64,000 nucleotides of DNA from Tillus elongatus (GCA_964006375.1 OZ023262.1:94838976-94902975); one strand, 5' to 3'; numbered from the stretch's first letter, positions 14,647-29,808 are shown. The notes: generated by a model from the sequence alone, not told the origin. Made by a program: numbers and translations.

Positions 14647-14990
14647 GCCTCGGTGGTTCAGCGGTGAAAACGTGTGACTCTGTGTTTGATTCCAGGGTTC
14701 TTATTTCACTACTTTAATACATAATGTACAATTAACACAAGTCGTGATTGTGGCATTTAATTTAAGCAAGTTGACTGTCTGCACGTTCCACCATCGGAGT
14801 GAGAGTAGAACCGTCGGTCCCTTGTCCATTAGGTGTTGGGCACGTTAAAGATCACTACACTCCTTACAGAAAGGCAAGGGTTCGGCAAAATTTCCAGGAT
14901 AGTAAGGTGAAACTGCATCCCTGGCGTCGGTGATTGGCCATAGTAGCGGAAATAGACCGGCGTTAAAGATACAAAACACACACATACAAA
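14647..14990 (+). mobile_element. tRNA-derived SINE, second copy
   Basis: Head GCCTCGGTGGTTCAGCGGTG corresponds to the start of the SINE at 7677-8029, and the body matches it in reverse through the GGCCATAGTAGCGGAAATAG stretch and CGGCGTTAAAG. The B box is degraded here. It ends in an A/C-rich tail (ACAAAACACACACA). No clear target duplication was seen. Confidence 0.75.
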
Positions 14991-15299
14991 CTAGGATGTA
15001 AAATACATATTTCACCATCACCACAGTCTAAAGGCGATGTCGCCTCGTCGTCGCACTTATGATCTTTTATCTCCAGCAGCTCTCTTTATGTCAGTGTAGC
15101 TTTCACACTTCAGCCACTGTGCCAAGGTTTTCATAAGTTTTTGGTTTTGTTTACTTTTCCATGTTTCCGACTATTTATAATTCAAGTAATTTAGACAGAA
15201 GTGTAGGGTCAAATAAATATATTTTCCCCTATCCTCTGGATCTTTTAAATAAAGCACCTTTTTGTCTCTCCCTTTCTAGCATATAGTGATGCCTTTTCC
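14991..15299. other. No gene seen
   Basis: Mixed-composition sequence with no recognised repeat or frame. Confidence 0.4.
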
Positions 15300-16060
<761 letters not shown>

Positions 16061-16510
16061 AAATGAATGCTAATAGTCGTATAAGTTGTAAACGGTGAGT
16101 GATACAAAAAAAATTAACAAAAAAGATGAAAAATGCAATTACCTACAATAAAGGTCATTACCATTTTTGGACTAAAGTGAACGGTTATGGAGATATAGGT
16201 CGAAACGGTTTTTCTAAAAATGGCGGCACTTCCGCCATCCTAATTTGTAAGGATTTTGTGTTTCTACATTCAGTACGTAATTCTGAACCTATCTATCAAA
16301 AAAAAAAAAAAACTCCTGTAGTTTAATGCAGAAAAAAATTCTCTATTGCCTGTACTATTTGTATTTCCTGCAGAAAAGAATTCCCATGCTTTCCAAAAGT
16401 ATTCAAAATATTTCTTGGAATTATAGCGAGAGCGGCCACGGAAATGGCCCAATATATGGCATAGGTGTAACTTTAAAAAGAAAAGCTGATGCATTAATAA
16501 CTAAAGAAGA
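16061..16510. other. No gene seen
   Basis: AT-rich; contains GGCGGCACTTCCGCC near 16222, a short inverted repeat, and an A13 run near 16300. No supported coding region. Confidence 0.35.
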
Positions 16511-16581
16511 AGGGACTCGAATCCACGACCTCATAGTCCGATTCTAGAGGCTACTCACCTCGCGAACTGAGCTATTCGGCC
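16511..16581 (-). mobile_element. tRNA-derived SINE head
   Basis: The minus strand shows TAGCTCAGTTCGCGAGG (A box/D arm) and GGATTCGAGTCCC (B box), about 71 nt overall. The 5' GGCCGAA has no complementary 3' partner, so no acceptor stem forms. Best read as a Pol III SINE head. Confidence 0.6.
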
Positions 16582-16799
16582 TGTTTAACATATTAACAGT
16601 TAACAATTTTCATGCCAAAATGAAAACTAGTCGCGTGCACTTGTGCGAAGTTACTGTTACCAGTTCCTTCCATGCTGTCAGCGCGTCAGGTCGTTTGGAA
16701 TATAACAACATTTTCGAGACGCAGAAAGTACGTTTTAGTAGAGATTTTCGTAAGGATTGTACACTATCATTATACGGCATATTAATAAAATTAGTACCT

Positions 16800-18560
<1,761 letters not shown>

Positions 18561-19460
18561 GATGTACTCCACCTTAGAGAATTGAGTTGTTTTACGTGCG
18601 ACTTTAACGAAGACGGCAGTCATTTTTGCTTAAAAAACTACAATGTAGCAAGTATCCTTTTTTTTTTTCGTTTTCATTTGTCCGGGGTCAATTTAAGTTA
18701 TTACATGTTTAGATGTATACTGGGTGTGTGCATTCTTACTGTAAAGCTCAATATATTGATTGTTATACAAGATACAGGAAAATATTATAAAAGTTATTTA
18801 TAGGGTTATTATTATAGTTATTTATATCACAGGTTGGCCCACAAGTCGTTGGTGACACAAGTTTTGTTTTTTCTTTAATGAAAAAACCCATTTATTGTAG
18901 CATTATTGCATTTCCATCCAATTTTAATGAATGCTTGTAAGGAGAAAACATTTATATTGCCCATCGTTTTTGAGTTATTGCAGTTGTTCTACAGCTTTTT
19001 ACATTTTGTAACATTAAAAAACTAAACAATTGTTATAGGGCGTTGTTACGAGTGGAAATCAAAATCTCATGAAAATGAAGCATTTAGGGAGGCTTTCAAT
19101 TATATTTACCAATCGATTGGAGAGTCCAATGAAAATGAAGCATTTGGAGAGGTTTTCGTTTAATATTATTTTTCGAAAAAATCCAGATGTCGTATACAGA
19201 GCGCTCTCAAATAGTGACTGAATTTGGAACTGTCGTATCTAAATTTTTTCAAATTAAACAGCTCCCTATACCAACAGACTGTAATTTTGGAAATATGTTT
19301 TTGCATTTTCCTTTGTTTTAAACCTAGTTACAGGCTAGGTATATAATTTTAATTTTATGTATTAAGGCAAATCTTTTGTAAAAAAAAATAGTTAGTCAAT
19401 TTTTGTAATTTAGGAATTATCGTAGGAATTAAATCTGTGATTGCCAAGGACTGAATAAAA

Positions 19461-19461
<1 letters not shown>
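18561..19461. other. No gene; decayed composite-repeat spacer
   Basis: Around 18835-19000 the reverse strand resembles the spacer between the inverted-repeat unit and module L (compare 26700-26890 and 31918-32160), including a CACCAACGACTT block. The rest shows nothing recognisable apart from a tandem-like repeat of AATGAAAATGAAGCATTT near 19070 and 19130. Confidence 0.45.

Positions 19462-19531
<70 letters not shown>
19462..19531. repeat. (TA)n microsatellite, 70 bp
   Basis: Abuts the left end of the 19533-21415 element. Confidence 0.97.
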
Positions 19532-19532
<1 letters not shown>

Positions 19533-19533
<1 letters not shown>

Positions 19534-20459
19534 CAAGCAACATTTAATGTCAAATTGACCTCAAATCGCCCTAACAATGTGTCCGCGACCTAGTCATTTT
19601 AAAGTAATATTTAAGTGTATTTTACCAATGTGGGGAATAAACTAAAAGTATTAGCGAAGTCTATAATAGGTCCAGCAAGACATTTTGACCAATGCGTTTT
19701 AGGTATATTTAGGGCATTTTCATTATATATAGGGCCAATGGACGTAATTTGTTGGTAAATACGTCCAACGTTTTACTTGAACCCGACATCTGGGCGTAAG
19801 TGCCGTGAAATTCTTAACAACGAACTGCGCATGTGATATCATTCTGTGGTATCTGTGGTTATGTTTGTATTAACAAACAGTAGACATTAGCAACTAGGTA
19901 TGTCCACTGCTGTTCACAAATGACATGTTGAATGATCAAAGAAGATACTTTAAATATTTAAATCAATGATAAAGGTAATTCGCACTGTATAAAGGAAGAA
20001 ACCACTGCGGTTATGTTTTTTCTGTTAACATGGATTGATATAATTCGAGCGCCTCTGTAAAAAGTAAAATTAGTTAAAATTAAAAACTATACAAAATTCT
20101 TGAAATTCTGATTTTGAGGATTGGTGATGTAGAGGCGACAAAACTATCCTACCCTCATTGTATACAATCATTATTTTATGTTTTTTCAAGTTAAAATTTA
20201 ATTACACTAGATTCAACAAAAAATGGTTTTTAGTTTTTCAATACAATCAAGATGGATACCGCAAACATAGTTTAATATGACTACCGTTGTAACATTATTG
20301 ACCTTAATTTCGCCTAATTTTTTTACATATAAGTCACAATTCCCAATGACAAGGTAAAGTAACCAAACTTTGAAGGCATTTTGTTGTATTGTGGGAATTT
20401 CAACTACATGGTAAACGATTTTAGTTTAAATTTATTAGCAATCATACATTTTCATGAAT

Positions 20460-20529
<70 letters not shown>

Positions 20530-21413
20530 ATATATATATATATATGTTATAGACATCAATAGAGCGAAAATAAACATAAGCATATGACAGCTGACCGTGT
20601 TGCTAATGCTTCATTTCATAGGCATAAAAAAGGATGTATTATATTGAAGGGGTACACGCACTGATTCCAAATCAGCAGCCTTTCTTCCATATAGTAGTAG
20701 CCGATAGAGTTCTCATACGTTTTTAGGATTTACACAGAAACTGTGACTGAAGAATAAAATTTTTATTAATTAAGTTCATCAACTGAAACACCTTTAACAT
20801 TAACAAATTGATTACACTGCTGTACACTTTGAACTTTGAGGACTTTTTTATTTGAAGTCAGATTTTATGGGTATTTTCCACTAATGTAGGCAATTTGACT
20901 TGGAAGACCACTTCTGCAGTAATTATGACTATACGGCCAATCAGAAAGTCATTTTAGGTTATCTTAGTGTCCAAAATATTTCATGTGCTGTATTGCAGTT
21001 AGATTGGTAATATATACGTAATCTGAACTTCATAAGAAGACCTCCGATTTACTATACCACAGAGACGTATTGCAAGTTAATATTAGGTAATAAATTACCT
21101 TAAAATATGTATTTTAGGTACTTGGACTTAGTAGTCTGTTTTCAGTCCAATTTAGGGCACACTTCGACATATTATTATTATATTAAAGGATATTTATAGG
21201 TAAAATTGAACCAAATTTTTACCAATTTAGTTACTTGCAAGTTACTGACTTTGGAGTAATTTTAATAGTCTAAAATAGGCTAATTGGGGCTGCATTCTGA
21301 AATTTATAGTGATTATGACAATCAAGCCAACATTTTGGTAATTATTACTAAATTACAACTTGTTTGGGTTATTTGGACTCGAGTGCTGGTTAATGTGCCT
21401 TAATATGTTGCTT

Positions 21414-21415
<2 letters not shown>
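19533..21415. mobile_element. Non-autonomous DNA transposon candidate
   Basis: Ends in the inverted pair CCAAGCAACAT (19533-19543) and ATGTTGCTTGG (21405-21415). Each end is immediately bordered by a (TA)n array, as expected for insertion at TA. The interior of about 1.9 kb has no transposase-like frame and itself contains a (TA)n tract. Family not recognised. Confidence 0.6.
20462..20545. repeat. (TA)n microsatellite, 84 bp
   Basis: Inside the DNA transposon candidate; one C interruption at 20528. Confidence 0.97.

Positions 21416-21496
<81 letters not shown>
21416..21496. repeat. (TA)n microsatellite, 81 bp
   Basis: Right border of the DNA transposon candidate. Confidence 0.97.
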
Positions 21497-21500
<4 letters not shown>

Positions 21501-22261
21501 TTTTTAAAATTGTGTAGATTAGTTCTATGAAAATTCTTGACGTTAGCCTGCTGTTTTATTAATTGTTGTGACCATTATTTGGTGAAACCTTTTAATACTA
21601 AATAGTGACAGAGCCTTTTTCTCTCGCTACACAAATACTTGCGAAACTGGATAAGAAGTTTCTACATCTGTATCTAGCATGCTATCTTACAACAGCTTTA
21701 AAATTCTATCACTTGTTATTTCCATGAACAAATGTAGGACACCGGATACGAAGTAAAATGGCATAGCAGACATACTGATTATATCAATAAAGTAAATAGC
21801 AAAACTGTATATGACATGTCATAATATATAAAAAAGGTACCGTAATAACCATATTGTCTGTCAGTTATCCAACACTTTATACACGCCAGCAGTTTTTCAT
21901 ATGTAACAACATGTTTTGATGGCAGTAGATTTATGAATACAACAAATCAGTAACAGATTGTTCTACTGTTAACCTGAAACGATATTGATTGATTATTTAG
22001 TATATATTACTTGACAATAGTACATAATGTATGTAAATTAAGATGTATGCATGCATTGTTTCTGCTAATTTGTGTCTTGTACTAACTACAAGCTAAACAG
22101 ACATAGGTAGCAGCAGCCTAATGTATTCTTTAACTGTTATCTACTTTATCTCATTCCATTATAAACGTACAGTGTGGAACAGCCTAATGTAAGAAATTAA
22201 GTATCTCAATTATTGTGTATAGTTATTTAAAATTCCAGAACTAGTCAATTTAACAGTAAAA
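21497..22261. other. No gene seen
   Basis: AT-rich sequence lacking long frames or recognised repeats. Confidence 0.4.
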
Positions 22262-22600
22262 AAAAATTTTCGAACGAAAACTGTTAATTTTCCCGGAAAA
22301 CCTCGTCCGATTTTCCTAATTAACGAACTTATCCAAGCAATTTACAAAAGAAAGGCACATGCCAAATTTTATCGAAATCGGCCCATTATTTTTGAGATAA
22401 ACATTTTTTTCGAATAAAAACTCAAAAATTTCCCGGAAAACCTTGTCCGATTTTTCTAACTAACAAACTTGTCCAAGCCATTTACAAAAGCAAGGTACAT
22501 GCCAAATTTTATCCAAATCGGCTCATTACTTTTTGAGATAAGAATTTTTTTCGAATAAAAACTCAAAATTTTCCCGGAAAACCGATTTTCCTGAATTTCC
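22262..22600 (+). repeat. Tandem triplication of the end of module L
   Basis: Three consecutive copies (third truncated) of a unit of about 140 bp. Each has TTTTTTCGAA, a TTTCCCGGAAAACC block, a TCCAAGC stretch, and CATTAT/CATTACTTTTTGAGATAA. Repeated anchors lie at 22271, 22411 and 22552. Confidence 0.8.
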
Positions 22601-22815
22601 ATAAAAATGTTTTTAATAGAAAATGCGAGCAGGCAGCAATCTGATTACCGGTATAGCATATGTGGTAGAAACAATGTACAATATTTTATCAAAATTACTT
22701 ATGGTTTGAAAATATACAAAAATTTTCCAAAAATGAACTTAAATGTTGCTTTCTTAACCAACAAAGCTTACGTTAATAGCAAATTGAGTTATTGAAATTT
22801 GAAGGATTTAATAAA
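22590..22815 (+). repeat. Left part of the 0.3 kb inverted-repeat unit
   Basis: Matches the interior of the unit at 31599-31917 (GTACAATATTTTATCAAAAT, then AATAGCAAATTG and TTATTGAAATTTG). Its outer right terminus reappears after the foldback at about 23687, so the foldback interrupts or replaced part of it. Confidence 0.6.
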
Positions 22816-23690
22816 AATTCGGTAAATTTGCAGATTAGCTCCCGAACGCTTTTCAAAAAATTGTTGTCAGAAGCATTACTAGGACCCCACCTGGATGCAC
22901 AAACGACAAGAAAAATTTCTTGTTCACACTCCCAAAGGAAGTTACGGGACTAGGAGTGAATAGTGGTGCTGGGCGGGGTAGGTAGTAAAAATGAAACATG
23001 AGCAGAAAATACGAAGAAAACTGCTTAAAAGCTGTCTACTTGAAGCCATATCCCCATTAAATCCTGCCTACCCCGCACAGGACCCCTATTTTCCCCAGAT
23101 CACGAAACTTCCTGGGGGGGGGGGGGGGTGGTATGAACAAGAAGTTTTTCTTGTGGTTTATGCAACGAGGGTGGTTGTATGCACACGAGGGGGGAAGGAA
23201 AATGCCTAAGACGAAGCAGACCACCCCCACCCCCCGTTCGACTTGTGGCAGGGTCGGGGGGTTGGGGGTGGCTACTTCGTCGTGAGGATTTTCCTTCCCC
23301 TTCGCGTGCATACAACCACCCTCGCTGCATAAACCACAAGAAAAATGTCTTGTTCCTACCCGCCAAGGAAGTTACGGCACCTGGGGGATAGGGGTGCTGT
23401 GCTGGGTAGGCAGGGTTTGAGGGGGATATGGCTTCAAGATGTGAAAAAGACAGCTTTCAAGCCCGTTTAATTCGCATTTTCTGCTCATGTTTCTTTTTTA
23501 GTACCTACCGCGCTCAACACCCCTACTCACTCCGGGTCCCGTAACTTCCTTCGGGATGTGAACAAGAAATGTTTCTTGGGGTTTGTAGATCGGGGGTGTG
23601 GGTGTGTGTGTGTGTGTGTGTGTCACGGCAGGTTTCTGAAAACAGTTTTTTGAAAAGCGTTTGGGAGCTAAACTGCAAATTTACCGAAAA
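22816..23690. repeat. GC-rich foldback: 0.87 kb near-perfect palindrome
   Basis: The left arm 22816-23243 is the reverse complement of the right arm 23252-23690, with a loop of roughly 10 nt near 23247. Paired blocks include AGGAAGTTACGG, CATGAGCAGAAAAT, GCCATATCCCC and ACAACCACCCTCG. A (TG)n run of about 30 bp lies only in the right arm. A run of 15 G sits at 23114-23128. Composition is much more GC-rich than the surroundings. No coding potential is supported. Confidence 0.85.
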
Positions 23691-24559
<869 letters not shown>

Positions 24560-24560
<1 letters not shown>

Positions 24561-25520
24561 ATCTTATTGCTATGAGATGTTCAAAATACATGCTTTGGCA
24601 GCATTCTAATGGTAAATAAAAATGTCTTCTAAAGTTAATCAACATCTGAGGCGTTACCGTCCTAAACGCAAGCGTTATTCCACTTCTTAAGTCGGTTAAA
24701 TCGCACGGTTCAGTTTCATATACCACTTGATACATTTCCCAATAATAAGTGTAATAGCGTACGATGGGGTAATCGTGCTGGCCATTCTAGCGACCCTCGC
24801 CTCCTTATCAACCGAGTTAAAAATATCAAGTCAAGGTACATTGATTTGGTAATCTGCTGGTGCTCCATCCCGCTGGAATCATATGCTATTCGCTGTAACT
24901 TGTAAGTTTGCCATAGTTGGCATGACTTTATTTTGGAGCAGTGCTAAATCGTTATCTTCAAAGGAAATTTTCTAGCAAAGGAATCTAAAAAACCAGAAGC
25001 AATTAAAAAACAAGTTTTTGAGAGTAAATAACTGAAACTATCACTATCCAGTGATTGGGAAATATTAAGTCGAGGTACTGCCGAACATTGATTTGGTAGT
25101 GTGCTGGTGCTCCACCCTGATAAAAGCACATTACATTTCCTAAAATGTATGGGTTGACTGGATCAGGATATAAGTTTGCCAAAGTTGGCACGGCATTATT
25201 TTGAAGCAGTGCTAAATTAATATCTTCATTCAAATGGCCATCAATTAAGAAGGGACCAGTGTCTTGTTTTTCAACTAATGATACCCAAATACTAAGCCTG
25301 TCATGTCCAGTGTGGATTTTTTTTGACCAGTGGCAATAATTTTGACGATTAGCATTGCCATAAAATGTTACACTACACTCATCAGGTAACACAGCAAGTT
25401 TCAGTTGGATAAAATTGTTATTTAACATTTCAATCATTTGTTTATAAAAAGACGCACTTCTATCGAAATCGTATTCCATAAGCTCCTGAGTTTGTATCAA
25501 TTTATAGGAATGTTATTTTC
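24560..25520 (-). pseudogene. Mariner-like transposase remnant with internal duplication
   Basis: The best frame (25500-25003, minus) carries LPDECSVTFYGN (first catalytic Asp region), a FLIDGHLNED block, and CFYQGGAPAHY, where the expected second catalytic Asp (QDGAPAH) is Gly. The third catalytic Asp block is not intact. Plus-strand 24795-25000 repeats the 25070-25250 region in partial form, so the gene has been internally duplicated. Same broad family as the relics at 10.8 and 49.4 kb. Non-functional. Confidence 0.7.
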
Positions 25521-25739
25521 TATTTATATTCAAATACTCGATCAATGTCTAACATCTAATGTTGTAACTGCTTGTCGACCCGAAATGTTTGGGTTTTCCT
25601 AAAAACTCAAACATTACATCCAATTTGGGATCATTATTCAGTGCATTAGAAGGTGTATACAATGTATACAATAGATATTTTTATGCACACAAAATATTTA
25701 GGTTTTGTGCATTTCTCTGGTCATTAGTGACACCCAATT
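25521..25739. other. No gene seen
   Basis: AT-rich flank of the mariner relic. Confidence 0.4.
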
Positions 25740-26012
25740 TTTTTAAATCTTTATAATTTTATTTAACATAGAGATCTTAATTTTTGTATGTAAGGTAATT
25801 TTATTAGTGTTAACCTGAGTACCAAAGTGAGTTGCCATAGATTGGTTATTTTCGGAGATACAAAAATTTGCCGAAAGAAAACCCAAATTTTTTACGGAAA
25901 AACTGATCCGATTTTCCTGTCTAAGGAGCATATTCATACCACTTGCAAAAGGAAGGTACCTACCAAATTTTATCAAAATCGGTCCATTATTTTTTGAGTT
26001 ATCGGTTCCATG

Positions 26013-26082
<70 letters not shown>

Positions 26083-26700
26083 TCTCCCCATTAGTGAATT
26101 TTTTTAAAGAAAAGTCTGGATGCAACAAGTACGTTATCGTAGTGAATTATCATAAAAACGTTTTCAAATATGTCTTCTTTTTAGAGAAAACATGCAACAA
26201 ATTTGGTTACAAGTATAACCTATTGTTAACACTGATATAGCGGACTGTATTTTTAATCTAATCTGGACTAGTTAAATCGTAATAATAATCTTTATCTTTA
26301 AAAAACTTTCTCTTTACAACATAAAATGTACAAGTAAGCACTATGAGTGCTCTGCAGCTCGGTTTAGAGTGAAGTGAGGTAAAACGGCTCCACACAAATA
26401 ACCAGAACCCTAAGACGGCATGCCAAAGCTGTATGCACACTAGAAACTACACGTTACTTTTTCTCCACCTATATAGTAGAAATAATCTACCATAGTTCGC
26501 CAAATAACTTTATTGATTAAAATTGTACAAAAACTTGACGAAAATAAAAATTCTCTCGAAAAAAACTAGTTTCCTGGACAACGAACCGTCGGTAAATAGC
26601 AAATTGGGCTGTTGAAATTTGAATAATTTAGTGAAAGTTCGCTACCATAACGCACTTACCGCCTTCCTAACTTATTTTCCTATAAACATGCATTATATAA
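25740..26700 (+). repeat. Composite repeat: L, (TA)n, short R, inverted-repeat unit
   Basis: Module L 25740-26016 ends TTTTTTGAGTTATCGGTTCC. The TA core is 26017-26078. The end of module R (CCCCATTAGTGAATTT) runs straight into the inverted-repeat unit starting CTGGATGCAACAAGTACG at about 26107. The unit's right terminus (TTCGCTACCATAACGCACTT) is at about 26638. About 240 bp of unrelated sequence, near 26240-26480, splits the unit. Confidence 0.75.
26017..26078. repeat. (TA)n microsatellite, 62 bp
   Basis: Core of the composite copy at 25740-26700. Confidence 0.97.
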
Positions 26701-27600
26701 CAATGGGAAATGCAATAATATAAGGCGTGTTAGATAAAAAACAATTATCCCCAACGACTTATGGGTCATCCTCTGATTGTAAAAATAATTGTATAAGATG
26801 CAGCAGACACTCTATAGTTAACGTATACATTTTTTTCTCGTATCTTGTAGAATAACGGAGATATTGAACTTTACCGTATAAATGCGCCACCCTGAATACA
26901 TGAAAACAGATAAAAACTGAAACTAACCCCGTATGTGGGTTCTAGGTGCCTAGTTCGCGCTTATTTGGAGAAACCTTTTCAAAACTTAAATGTGGCGGAC
27001 TCCGCAAGAGCGAATTTTTTCTACGGAAATTCGTAACAAATATAGCCCATTAAACGATTAACCCTACATATAAATAGAACTACTGCCAAAGAATCAAAAA
27101 AGGGTCTATTTGAAATAAATTTTCTACAAATACTTTCGTATAATGAAGGATAATGACGGTTAAAACTGAAACTTAAGACTTTGTAAAACACTCTTCTTGC
27201 AAAATTTTCTCTACATAGCCCGTATTTGTTTCAGGTTCTTTGTCTAAATGTTGCCAATTTTGACGTTTCAAATCGCGAATTTGACGTTTAAAGAGGCAAA
27301 ACCAATTTTTTAATTGCCTAAAACTTTTTTGTCTTTAAACACTTACAGTTCTAAATTTTGATACATAGTTTACCTTTTCTAATATAAACCTTCATACCAA
27401 ATTTGATTTCCCCAACTTTTTATTTCCGGAGATATCAAAATTTGCGAAAAGAAAACACCAAATTTTCCGGGAAAAACTAGGCCAAACTTATCCAAGCCAC
27501 TTGCAAAATGAAGGTACTCGCCAAATTTGATCCCCATTAGTGAATTTCTATAAAAAAATTTACTGAAAGCTGCACTGGTGTCAAAATCGGCATTTTTCGG
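26701..27600 (+). repeat. Composite repeat copy lacking its TA core
   Basis: Continues in tandem from the previous unit: spacer (26701-26920), a module R-like piece (CCCCGTATGTGGGTTCTAGG near 26928), then module L (about 27060-27522). At 27522 the module L text CCAAATTTGATC passes directly to CCCATTAGTGAATTTC, the end of module R. Thus the last part of L, the TA array and most of R are absent. Confidence 0.7.
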
Positions 27601-27895
27601 AAAAAATCCTGTATCACCAAATGTTCGAATATTTCATTTATAGGTTTTTGGTTCTTGCAAATGGTAATGGTAGTGCGCAAATTTTAGCATAATATATATT
27701 TGAAATCTACCATCTAAAATGTTAAGAAAAAACAAATACCTCCTCAATTCAGATCTTCTTATAAAAGATCTATATTGACATCTAAAAATTTCATCAATTG
27801 TTTTTTTCTCATAGAACAATTACTTGATCGTTCTAAGGTTATATATACAGGATAAGTCAAAATTCCATGCTTATTGTTATACAGGGTGAAATACC
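27601..27895. other. No gene seen; mariner-type terminal motifs
   Basis: Contains TATACAGGATAAGTC near 27845 and TATACAGGGTGAAA near 27877, resembling mariner-type ends. No coding frame. Confidence 0.4.
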
Positions 27896-29560
27896 AAGTC
27901 AATTATGGTTTTGTTATAACGCCCACTGCCACAGCAACAAGAAGCACCGCCAACTATGTATTTATCCGCAGATATCCGCAGAAAAAAGCCCTGGTTCTCT
28001 AAATCCTGTGACAAGGCCAGACTTGAAAAGGTCAAAGCTCACAAAAAGCTTCTACACAATCCCAGTCAAGAAAACCGTCAAGCATTTAACGAGGCAAGAA
28101 ACCGCTATGTCCCAATTCTTTTTGAGGCAAAAAACTCGTTTAATAAGCACATCAAAAACAAAGTCCTCTTAAGCTCCAGCGGCAACTACAGGCCTATTTC
28201 TCTTCTTTCAGTCATCTCTAAAGTGATGCAAAAGTATATAAACACCGAATTACTAAAATTTCTTGAAAAACACAGTCTAATCCACGACAGGCAGTATGGA
28301 TTCCGTCAGCGCAGATCTACTGCCGACCTCCTTTCCTTTGTCACCCATTCTTGGAACAAGTCTATGGAACTACACGGCGAATCCCAGATTGTCGCTCTAG
28401 ACATATCCAAAGCATTCGACCAGGTATGGCACGCAGCGCTGCTTAATAAACTAGCGGCCTATGGCCTACCACCAAAACTCTGTACGTGGACAGCAAATTT
28501 CCCCTCCAACTGGAGCATTTCTGTTGTCGTGGATGGCCATTCTTCTGAACTCTATCCAATTAATGCAGGAGTTCCTCAAGGTTCAGCTTTAGCCCCACAT
28601 TGTTTCTTCACCACATCAATGACCTCCTCTCTAGCATATCCAACCTAGTTCACAGTTACGCAGACGACAGCACCCTCCACTCAAATATACAATATTCTAA
28701 GCCTGTCTCTTTAGCCCAATTAGATGAGGATCGCCGACTCATGGAGGGTTCTATCTCCGTGGATCTCCAAAAAATATTAGACTGGGGAAGTAGAAATCTT
28801 GTACAATTCAACCCCACCAAATCACAGTCTTGCTTTATTTTTCATAAATGATACACTAGCCCTAGACCCGTCACAATAAACAACCAAGTTATTCAAAGTA
28901 ATGAGTCCTTTTCTCTTGTTGGCATCTCTGTGGATCTAAATCTCAATTGGCACCAACATGTCACTTCAGATGCAGAAGCGGCTGCTAACAAATTAGGTTT
29001 CATCTTCCAGGCTTGCAAATACTTTTCACCAGCTAATCTCTATACTTTATATACTTCACAAATAAGACCAAACCTCGAATACTGCTTCTACATCTGGGGT
29101 GCTGCTGCCGCTTCTACACTCGCTATCCTGGACTCCATTCAGAAGAGAGCTATACGTCTCATCGGTGACCCAACCTTCACCCAAAGGCTGCCATCCCTAG
29201 CCCACCCACGTGCCGTTGGTGACCTCTCTCTCTTTTATAGATATCTGCACTGGCACTGCTCAGAGGAGCTTTCTTCCATAGTTCCTCCACCTGCTGCCCC
29301 CAACAGAGCTACCAGGGGAACAGAGCGAATTCACCCTTTTACTGTCCAGGTCACCAGACATAGAACATCTTGTTATGCCCGCTCTTTTGTCCCGAGGACT
29401 TCCAAGTTGTGGAATTCCTTGACGGTACATGTTTTTCCTTCTCCCCCGAACCTCCAAACCTTCAGGTCCAGAATTAACAAGTTGTGCCTTTCCTCTTTGT
29501 CGACACCCACGGTAGTATTTAGGCTGTAAGCCCTCGTGGTGTGTTGTTGAAATAATAAAA
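27896..29560 (+). pseudogene. Decayed CR1/Jockey-group LINE reverse transcriptase
   Basis: 5'-truncated LINE. Linker residues (RRKKPWF) start near 27980. Then comes a deletion at about 28165-28180, joining the linker directly to SGNYRPISLLSVISK, so the start of the RT fingers is missing. Next are DRQYGFRQRRSTADLLS, ALDISKAFDQVWHAALL (motif A) and AGVPQGSALAPH (motif B, about 28565). A frameshift near 28600 precedes YADDSTLH (motif C). There is an in-frame stop at 28849-28851, then the C-terminal part (28930-29529) with IRPNLEYC, IQKRAIRLIGD and LWNSL. A short A-rich tail lies near 29553-29561. The AT/GC balance differs from the flanks. Confidence 0.8.
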
Positions 29561-29730
29561 AAAGTTGATTTATGCCTTATCACTTGGGTCAAAGTACTGA
29601 TAAAATAATTCAACTGGTCAGAACATGTAGGTACATGTAGCTAGTAGTTAAAATTCTAGAACTTTATGAGCCATAAAAAAAGTTTCATAGTAGAACCTTT
29701 CAAAATTTGGCAGGTTTCTTTTATATAACT

Positions 29731-29733
<3 letters not shown>
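29561..29733. other. AT-rich flank of the LINE
   Basis: Nothing recognised. Confidence 0.4.

Positions 29734-29808
<75 letters not shown>
29734..29808. repeat. (TA)n microsatellite, 75 bp
   Basis: Perfect array without L or R modules beside it. Confidence 0.97.

Noticed and set aside
16511..16581. Possible functional tRNA genes (also at 7955-8027, 13198-13280, 34118-34182)
   Set aside because: A and B boxes are present but acceptor stems do not pair and bodies continue as repeats, so they are SINE heads.
22262..22600. CRISPR-like array
   Set aside because: Repeats of about 140 bp are adjacent with no spacers, in a eukaryotic transposon-rich setting.
22991..23391. Proline- and glycine-rich frames in the foldback
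   Set aside because: They are produced by C and G runs in the palindrome arms and mirror each other.
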